Assembly: GCF_002368095.1 (NCBI RefSeq)
Contig: NZ_AP018227.1
Location: forward strand, 5,670,901-5,734,900
DNA: 64,000 nt
From: Calothrix parasitica NIES-267
Lineage (GTDB): Bacteria; Cyanobacteriota; Cyanobacteriia; Cyanobacteriales; Nostocaceae
Direction of reading: 5' to 3'
Shown: piece after piece, positions 44,955-54,074 of the stretch
How positions within the stretch are numbered: the first letter of the stretch is position 1
How the letters are laid out: each line of letters begins with the position of its first letter
Notes under the pieces: generated by a model
Database searches by the model: none
What the model saw: only the letters and a program-made list of their open reading frames with translations
Told to the model about the DNA's origin: nothing
Translations under genes and position numbers: made by a program

Positions 44955-46505
44955 TCATGCACGAATAACAGTAATAGAACGTTGATTTTCTGTTACAACA
45001 ACTTCCGTTGATAAACGTTCTTCAATTGGTAGTGCATTTTTCCGTCGGTCAAATACAAGTAACCAACCGCTCAATAATCCCAAGCGAGCTAAATAGGATT
45101 CTAGCTGCTCAATACCTTCTGCTTGCGGGTCGCGTTTCTTCTCTCTCCATACTTTTAATTCAATCCCAAGAGTAGTAGAACCATATCTCAAACATAAATC
45201 CATTCTGTCACTGCCGATTGCATATTCTCGCTCAAGGGTGTCACCACCATTAACAACGCGATGCAAAAAAGCCATTAATACCAAATGAGGTGCGATTTCA
45301 TGATATCCTGTGCTACCTAATAACGGTTCTCCATGCTGTCTCCAAAATTTAATAAAAGCTTCTAATAAAGCATCTTTATTCAATTCCCCTTCAGCAGTTA
45401 ACCAAGTTGGTGCAATCATTGGTAGAGAAGCCATTGGTGTCACCGTCAAAACTCTGGGTAAAACCTCACGATAAATCGGATTTGCGATTGTGAGTCCACC
45501 GTAGGGATGCATCGTACACAAACCCAAATCAATTACGAATTGAATATCGTCGTTGGGTATATCTCCTAATTCCGAACCCGCTAACATTGGTTCGATAATT
45601 GCTTTTATCCTTGGTTCCCGCAAGCGCTCGGCTAAACTATCAAGATGGGTATCTCGACGAGCAATTAAGATTTCCTTAGCTTGTAAAATATGCTCTTTGG
45701 TAATAGGAATACTTCTATCCTTAACCATTTTATCCACAACTTCCTTAGCCAAAGCATTTACTAACCAAGGTTGTCCTTGGGTTAAATCAAAGGCTGTTGC
45801 GCTGGCTTCTGGTGTAAAAATTTGTCCTGTATCTTCAGTATGCTGCTGGTATAACTCTACGACTTCTTCAGCATTAAAATTTCTTAGGGTAATAGAACTG
45901 ACTTTGATATTAAAAGGACTGGATGTATTTAATCGGTCGCTTCCACCGGACGCAACCTTGTAGTCCCGTACATCTCGTAAACCGATTAATCCTACAGATG
46001 AAGGAAAGTTTTCTGGACGAATAGCATAACCATCCCTTAACTGTCGCAGCACAGAAATAAGGGTTTCATCTTGCAAAGAATCAATTTCATCAATAAATAG
46101 CACCAAAGGTCGAGGAGAAAGCTGTGCCCAAGTTTTTAAGCTAGCTTGAATTCTTTGTCCCGATTCTTCGTAAACCCAAGTTGGAGGTTGTAAATCTTTA
46201 GGTAAACGGACTGAAATCAAATTCCGCCAAGCACCCAAAATTGCTAATTCTGCCGCACCAAGGTCATTGTTAAAAGCACTTCCTGCTTCAGCCGATACCA
46301 TTACTGCTGCATAACGTCCGCTGTCGGTTAGTTGTTTGGCTAGGGCTAACATTGCAGTTGTTTTACCCGTTTGTCGCGGTGCGTGAACGACAAAATAACT
46401 ACGTTGTTGGATTAGCTCCTCCAAATCCGGTAATCGTGTGGTTGGAGATAGCATATAGTGGATATCTTCTTGGCATGGGCCTGCGATATTAAACCAGCGA
46501 GACAT
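44955..46505 (-). CDS. AAA/STAND-like ATPase with C-terminal PD-(D/E)XK-like domain
   Basis: 516 residues. The Walker A region reads APRQTGKTTAMLALA (about 40-55) and Walker B LVLFIDEIDSL (about 140). A winged-helix-like middle part (LTQGQPWLVNALAKEVVDKM) follows. The C-terminal 120 residues contain RMDLCLRYGSTTLGIELKVWREK, a D ... E-x-K pattern of PD-(D/E)XK nucleases, and end in a strand-rich tail. It resembles the AAA-ATPase-like family with nuclease domains (DUF1703/PDDEXK_9 group). The start MSRWFNIAGPCQEDIHYML is typical for this group. The function is unknown; mobile or defence-related roles are suspected for relatives. Confidence 0.85.
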   Translation of the reverse strand: MSRWFNIAGPCQEDIHYMLSPTTRLPDLEELIQQRSYFVVHAPRQTGKTTAMLALAKQLTDSGRYAAVMVSAEAGSAFNNDLGAAELAILGAWRNLISVRLPKDLQPPTWVYEESGQRIQASLKTWAQLSPRPLVLFIDEIDSLQDETLISVLRQLRDGYAIRPENFPSSVGLIGLRDVRDYKVASGGSDRLNTSSPFNIKVSSITLRNFNAEEVVELYQQHTEDTGQIFTPEASATAFDLTQGQPWLVNALAKEVVDKMVKDRSIPITKEHILQAKEILIARRDTHLDSLAERLREPRIKAIIEPMLAGSELGDIPNDDIQFVIDLGLCTMHPYGGLTIANPIYREVLPRVLTVTPMASLPMIAPTWLTAEGELNKDALLEAFIKFWRQHGEPLLGSTGYHEIAPHLVLMAFLHRVVNGGDTLEREYAIGSDRMDLCLRYGSTTLGIELKVWREKKRDPQAEGIEQLESYLARLGLLSGWLLVFDRRKNALPIEERLSTEVVVTENQRSITVIRA

Positions 46506-46622
46506 TTAATGGTGATAGTTAGCGGACACTTTGAGTTTAGATGATTTTGGGGAAGGGGATTTTTTAAACTCATATTCTTAATAATGTCCAATACCCAATA
46601 CCCAATCCCCCATCCCCCAATA

Positions 46623-47777
46623 TCAAATAATCCCCAACACAAACTCACCTTCATTTACCGATTGATTCGCAGAAACATCGTAAACAAATCCATCTTGATG
46701 GGCAAAAATATCTACTGTCGTAGGTAATTTACCTTGTTTATTAAAACTCAGAATTTGATAAAGTTGTTCTCCTGCTCTTACCTCCATACCAAGTGCAATT
46801 CTTGATTGAATCATTCCACCAACGGTTGCGTAATATTTTGTTGCTTTACTTTTAGTTTTAAAATTCATCTGATTATTTTGTTGAGCAATATTATCCAATT
46901 CAAAATCTTCAGATAAAACACCTTTTTGCTTCAGATAATTCTTTATTCCTTCAACTCCTTTATTAACTGATTCGGGAATCATTTCCATTCCTCGACCAAG
47001 TTCGAGCGTCCAAGCCTCTACGTCAAATTTTACCGTTCTACCTAACTCTAAAAAACACTTTTCCAATGCCAACCAAGGTTTAATAAAAGCCTCGTCAAAA
47101 GCATCTCCGTCATATTCATCTAATAAAATACCAAAATCAAGTAAGAAATATTTAGCACTTTCTTCTCGATTATTAAAATAATATAGATAGTTTAAACCTT
47201 GATTTGTCGAGCTATGAATATCAATTAAGTAGTCTGCATCTAAACTCAAAGATTGTAATTTATAACGAAATTTTTCAGTGTAAGGTATTCCGATATCAGA
47301 ATTAAATTTATCTGAAAGCTTAGAAAATTGTTGTTTAATTGCTTCTAAAAAATTGATTTTAATCTCTTGTATATCTAAATGAATCTGAGATTTAGCAAAT
47401 GCTAATAACTGATTATCCTCACCTTGATTACTTTGATATATATCCTTCTCATAATCCCAAAAAATCCGATTCCAATCTTTCGCTTCATAAGCACAATGTC
47501 TACCAGAGGAAAAATGGTGAGAGCGTTGATTGGTTCCCATCGGATTACAAACCGGAAGCAGCCAAATTTCTCCAATTAAATCTGTATTATCTAAAGTCCA
47601 TAAAAATTCAATTAATTGATGGATAACAGCATTTCCAACAATTTCCGCTCCGTGAAGATTCGATTGAATATAAACTTTTTTGCCAGAACTTTTACCGATA
47701 AATTTATAAACCTGTAGCGACAAAATATCACCAGAAGCCATTTGACGCAGAGGAATTGTAGAAATAATAGGGAGCAT
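46623..47777 (-). CDS. Succinylglutamate desuccinylase/aspartoacylase-like zinc peptidase
   Basis: 384 residues. Zinc site motif NLHGAEIVGN (H-x2-E) near residue 42, PVCNPMGTNQRSHHFSSGR, and the third ligand region DYLIDIHSSTN. Late residues (TWELGRG-type element, here AWTLELGRGME) include the likely catalytic Glu. The C-terminal domain is beta-rich (VGGMIQSRIALGMEVRAGE) with a biotinyl-lipoyl-like shape. The family hydrolyses amide bonds of N-acyl amino acids. Same strand as the ATPase downstream, 117 bases apart. Confidence 0.88.
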   Translation of the reverse strand: MLPIISTIPLRQMASGDILSLQVYKFIGKSSGKKVYIQSNLHGAEIVGNAVIHQLIEFLWTLDNTDLIGEIWLLPVCNPMGTNQRSHHFSSGRHCAYEAKDWNRIFWDYEKDIYQSNQGEDNQLLAFAKSQIHLDIQEIKINFLEAIKQQFSKLSDKFNSDIGIPYTEKFRYKLQSLSLDADYLIDIHSSTNQGLNYLYYFNNREESAKYFLLDFGILLDEYDGDAFDEAFIKPWLALEKCFLELGRTVKFDVEAWTLELGRGMEMIPESVNKGVEGIKNYLKQKGVLSEDFELDNIAQQNNQMNFKTKSKATKYYATVGGMIQSRIALGMEVRAGEQLYQILSFNKQGKLPTTVDIFAHQDGFVYDVSANQSVNEGEFVLGII

Positions 47778-47873
47778 TAATTACTAAAAATGATAAATCC
47801 TAACTTTCCAAATTATCTTTTTTTAGTGCTTGTGTATAGTACTTCCGAAAAGATTGTAATTAATTATTTATCC

Positions 47874-48776
47874 TTATTTATCCCAAAAATTTCCTCTTTC
47901 AACCATAAAATCAATAAAAGCTTGAATGCGTGGTGAAACTAAGCGTCTATCCAGGTAAACTGCGCTAAAAGGTACTTTTGGTGGTCTGTAATCAAATAAA
48001 ATCTCTTCTAAAATCCCTTCTTTTAAAGCATTAATTGCCATAAATCTCGGCATTTGGCTAATTCCCATCCCCAAGATTGCAGTTTCTCCTACTGCTTCCC
48101 CATCATCAATTGTTAATGTCCCTTCAAAAATTCTCCGTTCGACTTGTCCATTAAGAGTAAAAAACCAATGCATTAAACGACCAGTTTTTCGATTACGAAA
48201 GTTTAAGCAATTAAGCTGTTCTAGTTCGTCAGGATGTCGAGGTCTTCCATAATTATTTAAATATTCAGGAGTAGCACAAGTAATCAAAGGGTCTAAGAAT
48301 AATCTTCTCGCGATTAAATTAGCACTATCAGCTAAAGTTCCTACACGAATTGCAACATCAACACCTTCAGCAGCTAAATCTATATCTTTATCGTTCAAGG
48401 AAAGCTCAACTGATATTTGGGGATAATTTTGCAGAAATTGAGAAATAATTTTTGTCCCCCACATTCGACCGTAAGCAGCAGACATACTAATCTTTAATCT
48501 TCCTCGTGGTTCGCTCGAACTATCTTTTAACTCTTGAGCGACAGCATCCATTTCCTCAAGAAATTTTTGAGCAACTTCGTAAAATCTTTCCCCTTCAGCG
48601 GTTAAACCGACGCTTCTTGTAGTTCGATGCAGTAATTTCACTCCCAATTCTTCCTCTAGTTTCGCTACAGCTTTACTAGTAGCTGGGGGAGAAAGACTTA
48701 ATTCGTTCGCAGCTTCAACAAAGCTTCTAGTTTCGGCTACTCGGATAAATATTGTGATATTGCTTAAACTCTTCAT
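47874..48776 (-). CDS. LysR-family transcriptional regulator
   Basis: 300 residues. The N-terminal winged helix (residues 1-60) reads ITIFIRVAETRSFVEAANEL, SPPATSKAVAKLEEELGVKLLHRTTRSV; the substrate-binding part covers about 90-295. The ligand is unknown. It is divergent from the SnoaL-like gene at 48894 with a 117-base spacer, the usual layout of a LysR regulator and its target. Closest in type to the YafC/DsdC-like CrgA group by its motif order, which is not a firm assignment. Confidence 0.92.
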   Translation of the reverse strand: MKSLSNITIFIRVAETRSFVEAANELSLSPPATSKAVAKLEEELGVKLLHRTTRSVGLTAEGERFYEVAQKFLEEMDAVAQELKDSSSEPRGRLKISMSAAYGRMWGTKIISQFLQNYPQISVELSLNDKDIDLAAEGVDVAIRVGTLADSANLIARRLFLDPLITCATPEYLNNYGRPRHPDELEQLNCLNFRNRKTGRLMHWFFTLNGQVERRIFEGTLTIDDGEAVGETAILGMGISQMPRFMAINALKEGILEEILFDYRPPKVPFSAVYLDRRLVSPRIQAFIDFMVERGNFWDK

Positions 48777-48893
48777 CAGCGATTGGTGAAAAAAAAGTAA
48801 ATAGTGAATCTACTTTTAAGCCATTTATCTTGATTGTATTTGAAATTATTCTGAGTTTATAAACAAGAAAGATTTCTCACGGAGAATTAAACT

Positions 48894-49394
48894 ATGAATG
48901 CTCAACAAACCTTGGACTCCATTTCCCAATCCGAACGCATCGGTCGTCTAATTTATAAAGGTTTTAACGAACGCAATTTAGAACTTTGGGATGAAGTAAT
49001 CGCAACCGATGTTGAAGTTCGCAGCACTGTTGGTACAATGCCGATTATTGGTTTAGAAGCATTGAAAAATTGGGCTGCTCAATTCCAATCTGGATTTCAG
49101 CCCCGACTCGATTTAGTTGATGAAATTTATGGTGTAAATCGTGTCACTATTGCTGTCAATTTAAATTGGAAGCACGACAAGCAATTTTTCCATCTCGAAC
49201 CCACGGGTAGGATAGGTACTTCAATTGAATATTTCATTCTATGGATAATTGATGGAAAAGTTACTCGGTTTTGGGTCGCAGACCACACGATGGATTTAAC
49301 CATGTATTTAATTCGCGAACGGGGAATGCATTATCCTCAAAATTTTGTTCCGGAAGCAATTATTCGTGGTCAAGAACCTAAGCTATTTGCTTGA
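48894..49394 (+). CDS. SnoaL-like ester cyclase / NTF2-fold protein
   Basis: 166 residues. RIGRLIYKGFNERNLELWDEVIATDVEVRS, GLEALKNWAAQFQSGFQPRL, and SIEYFILWIIDGKVTRFWVADH have the cone-shaped NTF2-like fold of SnoaL-type proteins. These act on varied small molecules, and the substrate here is unknown. It is probably controlled by the divergent LysR gene. A clear GGAG precedes the ATG (ACGGAGAAT). Confidence 0.85.
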   Translation: MNAQQTLDSISQSERIGRLIYKGFNERNLELWDEVIATDVEVRSTVGTMPIIGLEALKNWAAQFQSGFQPRLDLVDEIYGVNRVTIAVNLNWKHDKQFFHLEPTGRIGTSIEYFILWIIDGKVTRFWVADHTMDLTMYLIRERGMHYPQNFVPEAIIRGQEPKLFA

Positions 49395-49406
49395 TTAATT
49401 TTTTTA

Positions 49407-49898
49407 TCAAGCTACGGCAATAATTTGTTTCTCAACAACTTGACTCATATCGGCATAAATAAAAGGTTTGACTATTACATTAGGTTCAACTTCAATCCAC
49501 ACCCTAGCACCGCAACCAAGAGGATTATTAGGACTATATATAATTCTACATTTGCCAGTGATTTCTACCTCATGGCAATAACCAGTCCGGCTTCCTTGCT
49601 GAACTCTGACTATAGGTTTGTTTTCTTTTTTCTTCTTGTTGCTTCTAATCACATATTGATTGACGGTGATATGAGTCAAAGCTGTTGAAGCACGTTTCCT
49701 CCAATTACTTTTGGGACCTCTATTTCCTTTAGTTATTTTAGGAATTCCGTTAAATAAAGGAATCTGCCAAAATCTACCAACTTTTTCTGCTCCAACAATT
49801 CTGCCTTCCTTGAGCAAGCGTCGTACTCGTTGAGTACAAATGCTCAATAATCTTGCACCTTCTCTTGTACCGACCTTAATTGCTTCACTCAAAACCAT
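49407..49898 (-). CDS. Helix-turn-helix DNA-binding protein, conserved hypothetical
   Basis: 163 residues. The N-terminal 50 residues (GTREGARLLSICTQRVRRLLKEGRIVGAEKVGRFWQIP) match the excisionase/MerR-like helix-turn-helix of the DNA_binding type. The middle is basic (NRGPKSNWRKRAST, RSNKKKKEN), and the C-terminal 60 residues are beta-rich with IIYSPNNPLGCGARVWIEVEP. Similar proteins occur in several copies in filamentous cyanobacteria. No partner gene is adjacent; it converges with the SnoaL-like gene 12 bases away. Confidence 0.78.
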   Translation of the reverse strand: MVLSEAIKVGTREGARLLSICTQRVRRLLKEGRIVGAEKVGRFWQIPLFNGIPKITKGNRGPKSNWRKRASTALTHITVNQYVIRSNKKKKENKPIVRVQQGSRTGYCHEVEITGKCRIIYSPNNPLGCGARVWIEVEPNVIVKPFIYADMSQVVEKQIIAVA

Positions 49899-50126
49899 AG
49901 CGCTATAGTTTTTTAGATTTAAATTTTATTCCTCTACGAAAATAATCTCATGATTTTGCTCAAATTTTGGTTATTGCCAAATGAATCAGCAAATATTAGG
50001 GTCGTCTTTTCATGTAGATGATATTCAAACGTTTAATTGGTGAAAGTTATGTTTATCTCACCCCAAAAATAACTTTAATTCTGACACTGTACTAAAGAAC
50101 GACAAACTTCGGGATTACTATTAGCA

Positions 50127-50717
50127 TCACCAAAAATCAGCGACATGATACCCCATCTCCATCAACATTACCCGCAACAAAGGCATACTCAAACCAATCA
50201 CATTACTGTGACAACCTTCGATTTTTTCCACAAATACCGAACCTTTTCCTTCCAACGCAAAAGCACCAGCACATTTAAGCGGTTCTTCGGTCGCAACATA
50301 AGCGTCTATCTCTTCATCGCTGACCGCCGCGAAATAAACTTTTGTAATCTGGTGCTTGACTAAATTACGATTTTGCGTGTTATCAACAAAAACATGTCCG
50401 GTGAAAAGTTCGCCATAATTACCCCGCATCATCAACCATCTTTGACGAGCTTCTTCTTGGGTTGAGGGTTTACCATGAATTTCGCCATTAATAGCCAAAA
50501 CCGAATCGCAACCCATAACCAAAGCAGTTTGAAAATGAGGTGCGACAGCTTCAGCTTTTCGTAAAGCCAAAGTTTCCACTAATTCCGCTGGATTTTCAAG
50601 TTGAATCTGCGACTCATCAAAATCGCTAGGACAAACAAAAGGTTGAATTCCAGCATTTTGCAGCAAACGACGACGAGCAGTTGAAGCAGAAGCAAGGACA
50701 AAAGTTGGAGTACCCAT
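50127..50717 (-). CDS. Maf-type nucleoside triphosphate pyrophosphatase
   Basis: 196 residues from the ATG at 50717 ([19 protein letters not shown]); the open frame upstream is a CCCCATC repeat. The Maf signature [47 protein letters not shown] and [21 protein letters not shown] are all present. Hydrolyses dTTP, UTP or modified nucleotides to monophosphates, a house-cleaning role. Full length. Confidence 0.93.
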   Translation of the reverse strand: MGTPTFVLASASTARRRLLQNAGIQPFVCPSDFDESQIQLENPAELVETLALRKAEAVAPHFQTALVMGCDSVLAINGEIHGKPSTQEEARQRWLMMRGNYGELFTGHVFVDNTQNRNLVKHQITKVYFAAVSDEEIDAYVATEEPLKCAGAFALEGKGSVFVEKIEGCHSNVIGLSMPLLRVMLMEMGYHVADFW

Positions 50718-50868
50718 ATTTTTGTAGGAGATGGGGGGATGGGGGGATGAGGAGATAGGGAGACAAGGGGACAAAGGGAAAAGTTAGGAGTTCAGTGTTC
50801 GCTGACAACTGATAACTGATAACTGTTCACTGTTCACTGTTCACTGTTCATTGATAACTGTTCGCTGA

Positions 50869-51417
50869 TTAATCAACTCGGAAGGAACCTACAGAATCTT
50901 GAATCATTCCTTTCATGCGATTCCAGCGTCTTTGGGGTACGGAAGCATTGAAGGTGAATAGCTTACCGCGACTAACTGCAACGCTAGCAAGGTTGTGACG
51001 CTCTCTTTTATTAGGAAATTTAACTAAATACTCTAATAAATAATAAGTTTTACCATCTTCGCCTTCTCTTTGTTCGGCGTTGACCAATTCTGCTGTACGA
51101 TTGGAACCTTCAGGAGCGAGAGCATTTTTTCCCAACTTATATCCTACTTCCGTGGGGGTACCTAATTCTGGTAAAGTTTGACCTGATGGAACCGGACTAA
51201 TTACCACGGAAACGTTTTCGGTTGTTTCGATAATATCGTGAAAAACAACATCAGGGCCGTTATTAATGTCTACTTCTACCCATCCAGTAGGATAGAAAAA
51301 TTGATAACCATCGGTTGAATCTGTGTAGTTATTAAGTGCAGCAGCAGTTGCTGTACCGATATTAGTAAAGCACAAGCTGAATATTAAAAATAAAGTAATC
51401 GAAATTCGTTTCCACAT
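50869..51417 (-). CDS. PsbP-like thylakoid lumen protein (CyanoP family)
   Basis: 182 residues. Signal peptide of about 25 residues (MWKRISITLFLIFSLCFTNIG, likely cleaved near TATAA). The mature part has NNYTDSTDGYQFFYPTGWVEVDI, VVFHDIIETTENVSVVISPV and the C-terminal helix GMIQDSVGSFRV, the PsbP fold. It associates with photosystem II on the lumenal side. Many cyanobacterial members are lipoproteins, but no clear lipobox is seen here. Confidence 0.9.
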   Translation of the reverse strand: MWKRISITLFLIFSLCFTNIGTATAAALNNYTDSTDGYQFFYPTGWVEVDINNGPDVVFHDIIETTENVSVVISPVPSGQTLPELGTPTEVGYKLGKNALAPEGSNRTAELVNAEQREGEDGKTYYLLEYLVKFPNKRERHNLASVAVSRGKLFTFNASVPQRRWNRMKGMIQDSVGSFRVD

Positions 51418-51488
51418 TTGTTCTGGTTCCTTTAAGCTGGAAATAATGCTCCCATTATGGGTAAGACGCTCGTTTCATTGTCCCACGT

Positions 51489-52106
51489 ATGCTGACAACT
51501 TATGAAGTTCGCTGGTTTTACTCGGGTGATATTCCCGAAAATACTGAATATTGGTTTAGACACAGTTGTGTTGTGTCACACTCAAAACTACCAGAAAAAC
51601 GAGAGGATGTGTATCTTTACACACCAAATTGCGATTATTTAGGAATTAAGTTACGTCAGGGAGGATTAGAAGTAAAGTGGCGTTATCCAGAAAATAGCTC
51701 GCTACAATTTGGTTCTGCGGTCGAAGGTAATATTGAAAAATGGAAAAAGTGGCGATGTTTGGATTTTAGTGAGGAAAGTTTTCAGTTTGCTCAAATTGAA
51801 GATAATCCAGTATGGGTAAAAGTCGCAAAAATTCGTTACTGCCAACTTTATACTGTTGTTTCAAAATTACCGAAAGCTGTTTCTACAGATATAGATATAG
51901 ATAATGGTTGTAGTTTGGAACTGACCAACATTGAAATCAATGGTAATAAATGGTGGAGTATTGCGCTGGAATCTTTTGGAGAAAATGGGAATTTAAAAGA
52001 TAATCTTCAAGCGACGGCTGATTTTATATTCAACAGCTATGATGCTTTTCCTTTACAAGCTGATAATTCTTATGCTTATCCGAGTTTGCTGAAATTTGTT
52101 GTTTGA
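51489..52106 (+). CDS. Conserved hypothetical protein
   Basis: 205 residues, soluble, with no membrane or signal segment. MLTTYEVRWFYSGDIPENTEYWF and VYLYTPNCDYLGIKLRQGGLEVKWR suggest a beta-strand fold of the CYTH/triphosphate-tunnel type, but the EXEXK motif is not evident, so I do not assign it. Contains a short IDIDN tract. It is divergent from the PsbP-like gene (71-base spacer). Confidence 0.65.
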   Translation: MLTTYEVRWFYSGDIPENTEYWFRHSCVVSHSKLPEKREDVYLYTPNCDYLGIKLRQGGLEVKWRYPENSSLQFGSAVEGNIEKWKKWRCLDFSEESFQFAQIEDNPVWVKVAKIRYCQLYTVVSKLPKAVSTDIDIDNGCSLELTNIEINGNKWWSIALESFGENGNLKDNLQATADFIFNSYDAFPLQADNSYAYPSLLKFVV

Positions 52107-52168
52107 TAAAGATTGTTTTCTCTCCGTAGCTTTGAGTTTGTTAATCTCAAATTTTGCACCAGTGTCAT

Positions 52169-52233
52169 AAACCCGGTTTCTTGTTGCTTCAACAACCACA
52201 TAATAATGCTTTCACTTCGGAGAAACCGGGTTT
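52169..52233 (+). terminator. Long hairpin AAACCCGGTTTC ... GAAACCGGGTTT
   Basis: 12-base perfect arms with a 41-base spacer, 63 bases after the stop of the hypothetical gene. Same stem as the AAACCCGGTTT repeat family; it could fold in RNA. Confidence 0.4.
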
Positions 52234-52507
52234 ATTTGGTCTTCTTGAGAATGGTACAAGATATAAGTTAATCAGAGGTTTGTTGCCGTTATTTTCATTA
52301 AATTTTGGTTGAAACTGCAACAGTCGCAGCGTATTACTTAGCTGTTTTAAGCTAAATCGACAAATCTCAAAAAATTCTCCTGAAGAGTAGATGTATAAAA
52401 AATTAGGTGTTATAACTGATGTTTTCGCATCCACTCGCTACCTAATTTCTATTTTTGGTTTTTGGAGTAGCAACTCAAATCAGGTCATCAGGAGACATCT
52501 ATTCAGC

Positions 52508-53497
52508 ATGCTAAAAAATTATGGTGTTCTTAAAGGTAAAGCTATTGATAGAAAGTTGGGAGAGGGGAAAAATCCTCATTATCAAGTACTTATCAATACT
52601 TCTGGACAAAAGCATCGCATCGCTGTCAATGTAAAATCAAAACTCAATCCGTCGGAATTATTGTATTTAGTAGACGATAATTTTGAGCATCCAATTACTG
52701 AGGAGTTGGTAAAACTCGATTACGGATTCAATCATTTAGATAGAAAACCCGGTGGACTTGCTTTAGACTACGTTCGAGGTAATTTGTTCGATACAACTCA
52801 GATGAAACCTTTACCTCACGATGTCCCCGGCCCTGACAACGATTTAAATGATTTAATTGAATTGTATGTCGGACGCTCTTTAAATAGTGAAGATGCTGTT
52901 ATCTACGCTTTCGGTGAAAAATGGGGACCGGAAAACGACAGCAAAGACAAATATTTTGATTTCGTTCCCGGTAACGGTATTCATGACATCCACATGAATC
53001 AAGGTAGTACGGGTCGATTCCAGAAAGATAATGGAGTTTGGCAAGATGGAGGATTGTTAATTCACTATCCCAACCGCGAACAGTGGGTTGGTATCTTCTT
53101 AACTTTCCAATCCCAATCTTTTCACACTGATGATAAAAATGGTGACAGAATAGACTCGCTACTTGCAGCTAGTACTGCTGATATCCGGATTTTAGCTGCT
53201 TTGGTTAACCCTGAAGGTAGTAATGGCATTAATGAAACTGTAACTCTAATTAATACCTCAACTCAAAAAGTTGATTTAAATGGATGGGCTTTAACTGATT
53301 ATGATAAACGTAAGCATCATTTAAATGGTGCAATTAATCCAGGAGAAGTATTGCAAGTTCCCTTAGCTAACAACAGTATTTCTTTAGAGAATGAAGGTGG
53401 TACAATTACTCTGCTTGATAAACAAGGAATCAAAATCGACGGCGTTTCCTATACAAAAGAAGACGCTAATCAGCAAGGAAAAACCGTTGTTTTTTAG
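52508..53497 (+). CDS. DUF2278 protein with lamin-tail domain
   Basis: 329 residues from the ATG at 52508 (MLKNYGVLKGKAIDRKLG); upstream frame to 52391 was rejected as non-coding. Residues 1 to about 215 are DUF2278: YGVLKGK, HYQVLI, GNGIHDIHMNQGST and DGGLLIHYPNREQWVGIFLTFQSQSF. The last 100 residues form an immunoglobulin-like lamin-tail domain (VNPEGSNGINETVTLINTS, VDLNGWALTDYDKRKHHL, GTITLLDKQG). The role is unknown; relatives are secreted or cell-surface enzyme-like proteins. No signal peptide is seen here. Confidence 0.85.
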   Translation: MLKNYGVLKGKAIDRKLGEGKNPHYQVLINTSGQKHRIAVNVKSKLNPSELLYLVDDNFEHPITEELVKLDYGFNHLDRKPGGLALDYVRGNLFDTTQMKPLPHDVPGPDNDLNDLIELYVGRSLNSEDAVIYAFGEKWGPENDSKDKYFDFVPGNGIHDIHMNQGSTGRFQKDNGVWQDGGLLIHYPNREQWVGIFLTFQSQSFHTDDKNGDRIDSLLAASTADIRILAALVNPEGSNGINETVTLINTSTQKVDLNGWALTDYDKRKHHLNGAINPGEVLQVPLANNSISLENEGGTITLLDKQGIKIDGVSYTKEDANQQGKTVVF

Positions 53498-53538
53498 CTA
53501 GTTTTTAGTTGTTGGTCGTTAAGAAATATTTGTTGAAA

Positions 53539-53641
53539 TATAGCATTCCTAAATCATTTGTGAGATTTTAGAAACCCGGTTTTTTGGAAAAACCGGGTTT
53601 CTGACACCTAGCTTTGTTACGACTCATCTAGGATTGCTATA
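53539..53641. mobile_element. MITE-like element, 103 bp, copy 2
   Basis: TATAGCATTCCTAAATCATT at one end and the complement of CTCATCTAGGATTGCTATA at the other. It differs from 41356-41458 at about eight positions over 103 bases. The centre is the AAACCCGGTTTTTTGGAAAAACCGGGTTT hairpin. The spacer 53498-54074 has no gene. Confidence 0.8.
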
Positions 53642-53822
53642 TATCTTTTATGAGTTTTGATAATTAATCAAACGTAGTGGTCTTTTTTATTAATTATGAA
53701 GAGTTTGTAGTAAGGATTTTAATCCTTAATTTAAGAGTTAAAACTCTTACTACAAATTTTTTAACTAAGTAAGTCAGCACAAATAAACCTAACTATCTAA
53801 CGGGCTGTAAATAGACTTCAAA

Positions 53823-53868
53823 ACCTTGCGATTGCTTCGTTTCACTACGTTCCACTCGCAATGACATA
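53823..53868. repeat. TGTCATTGCGAG dispersed repeat, copy 2 (inverted)
   Basis: CCTTGCGATTGCTTCGTTTCAC ... CACTCGCAATGACA is the complement of the repeat at 41256-41304. The family is palindromic at the ends (TTGCGA / TCGCAA). Confidence 0.75.
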
Positions 53869-53953
53869 CCTTGAATTTTTAACGCCGACCTACTTATAAA
53901 AACTAATGCAAATGACTACTATAAATTATTTTCATTGATTTTGATTTAATGTA

Positions 53954-53976
53954 GAGACGTAGCAGTGCTACGTCTC
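53954..53976. repeat. Palindrome GAGACGTAGCA-G-TGCTACGTCTC, copy 2
   Basis: Same 23 bases as 37974-37996, including the flanking AATGTA-like bases. Located after the uvrC transcript end, on the right of the MITE-like element. Confidence 0.65.
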
Positions 53977-54074
53977 CCAACGTTACAAAAAAACGAACCA
54001 GTCATAATCAATGAAATGAATCATTATTAGTTCTTTTCATTAACCGTGCAGATAATTTATATTTCTGTTCCTTG

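Noticed and set aside
50718-50774. N-terminal extension of the Maf protein
   Set aside because: Comes from a CCCCATC tract; the conserved domain begins at the ATG at 50717.
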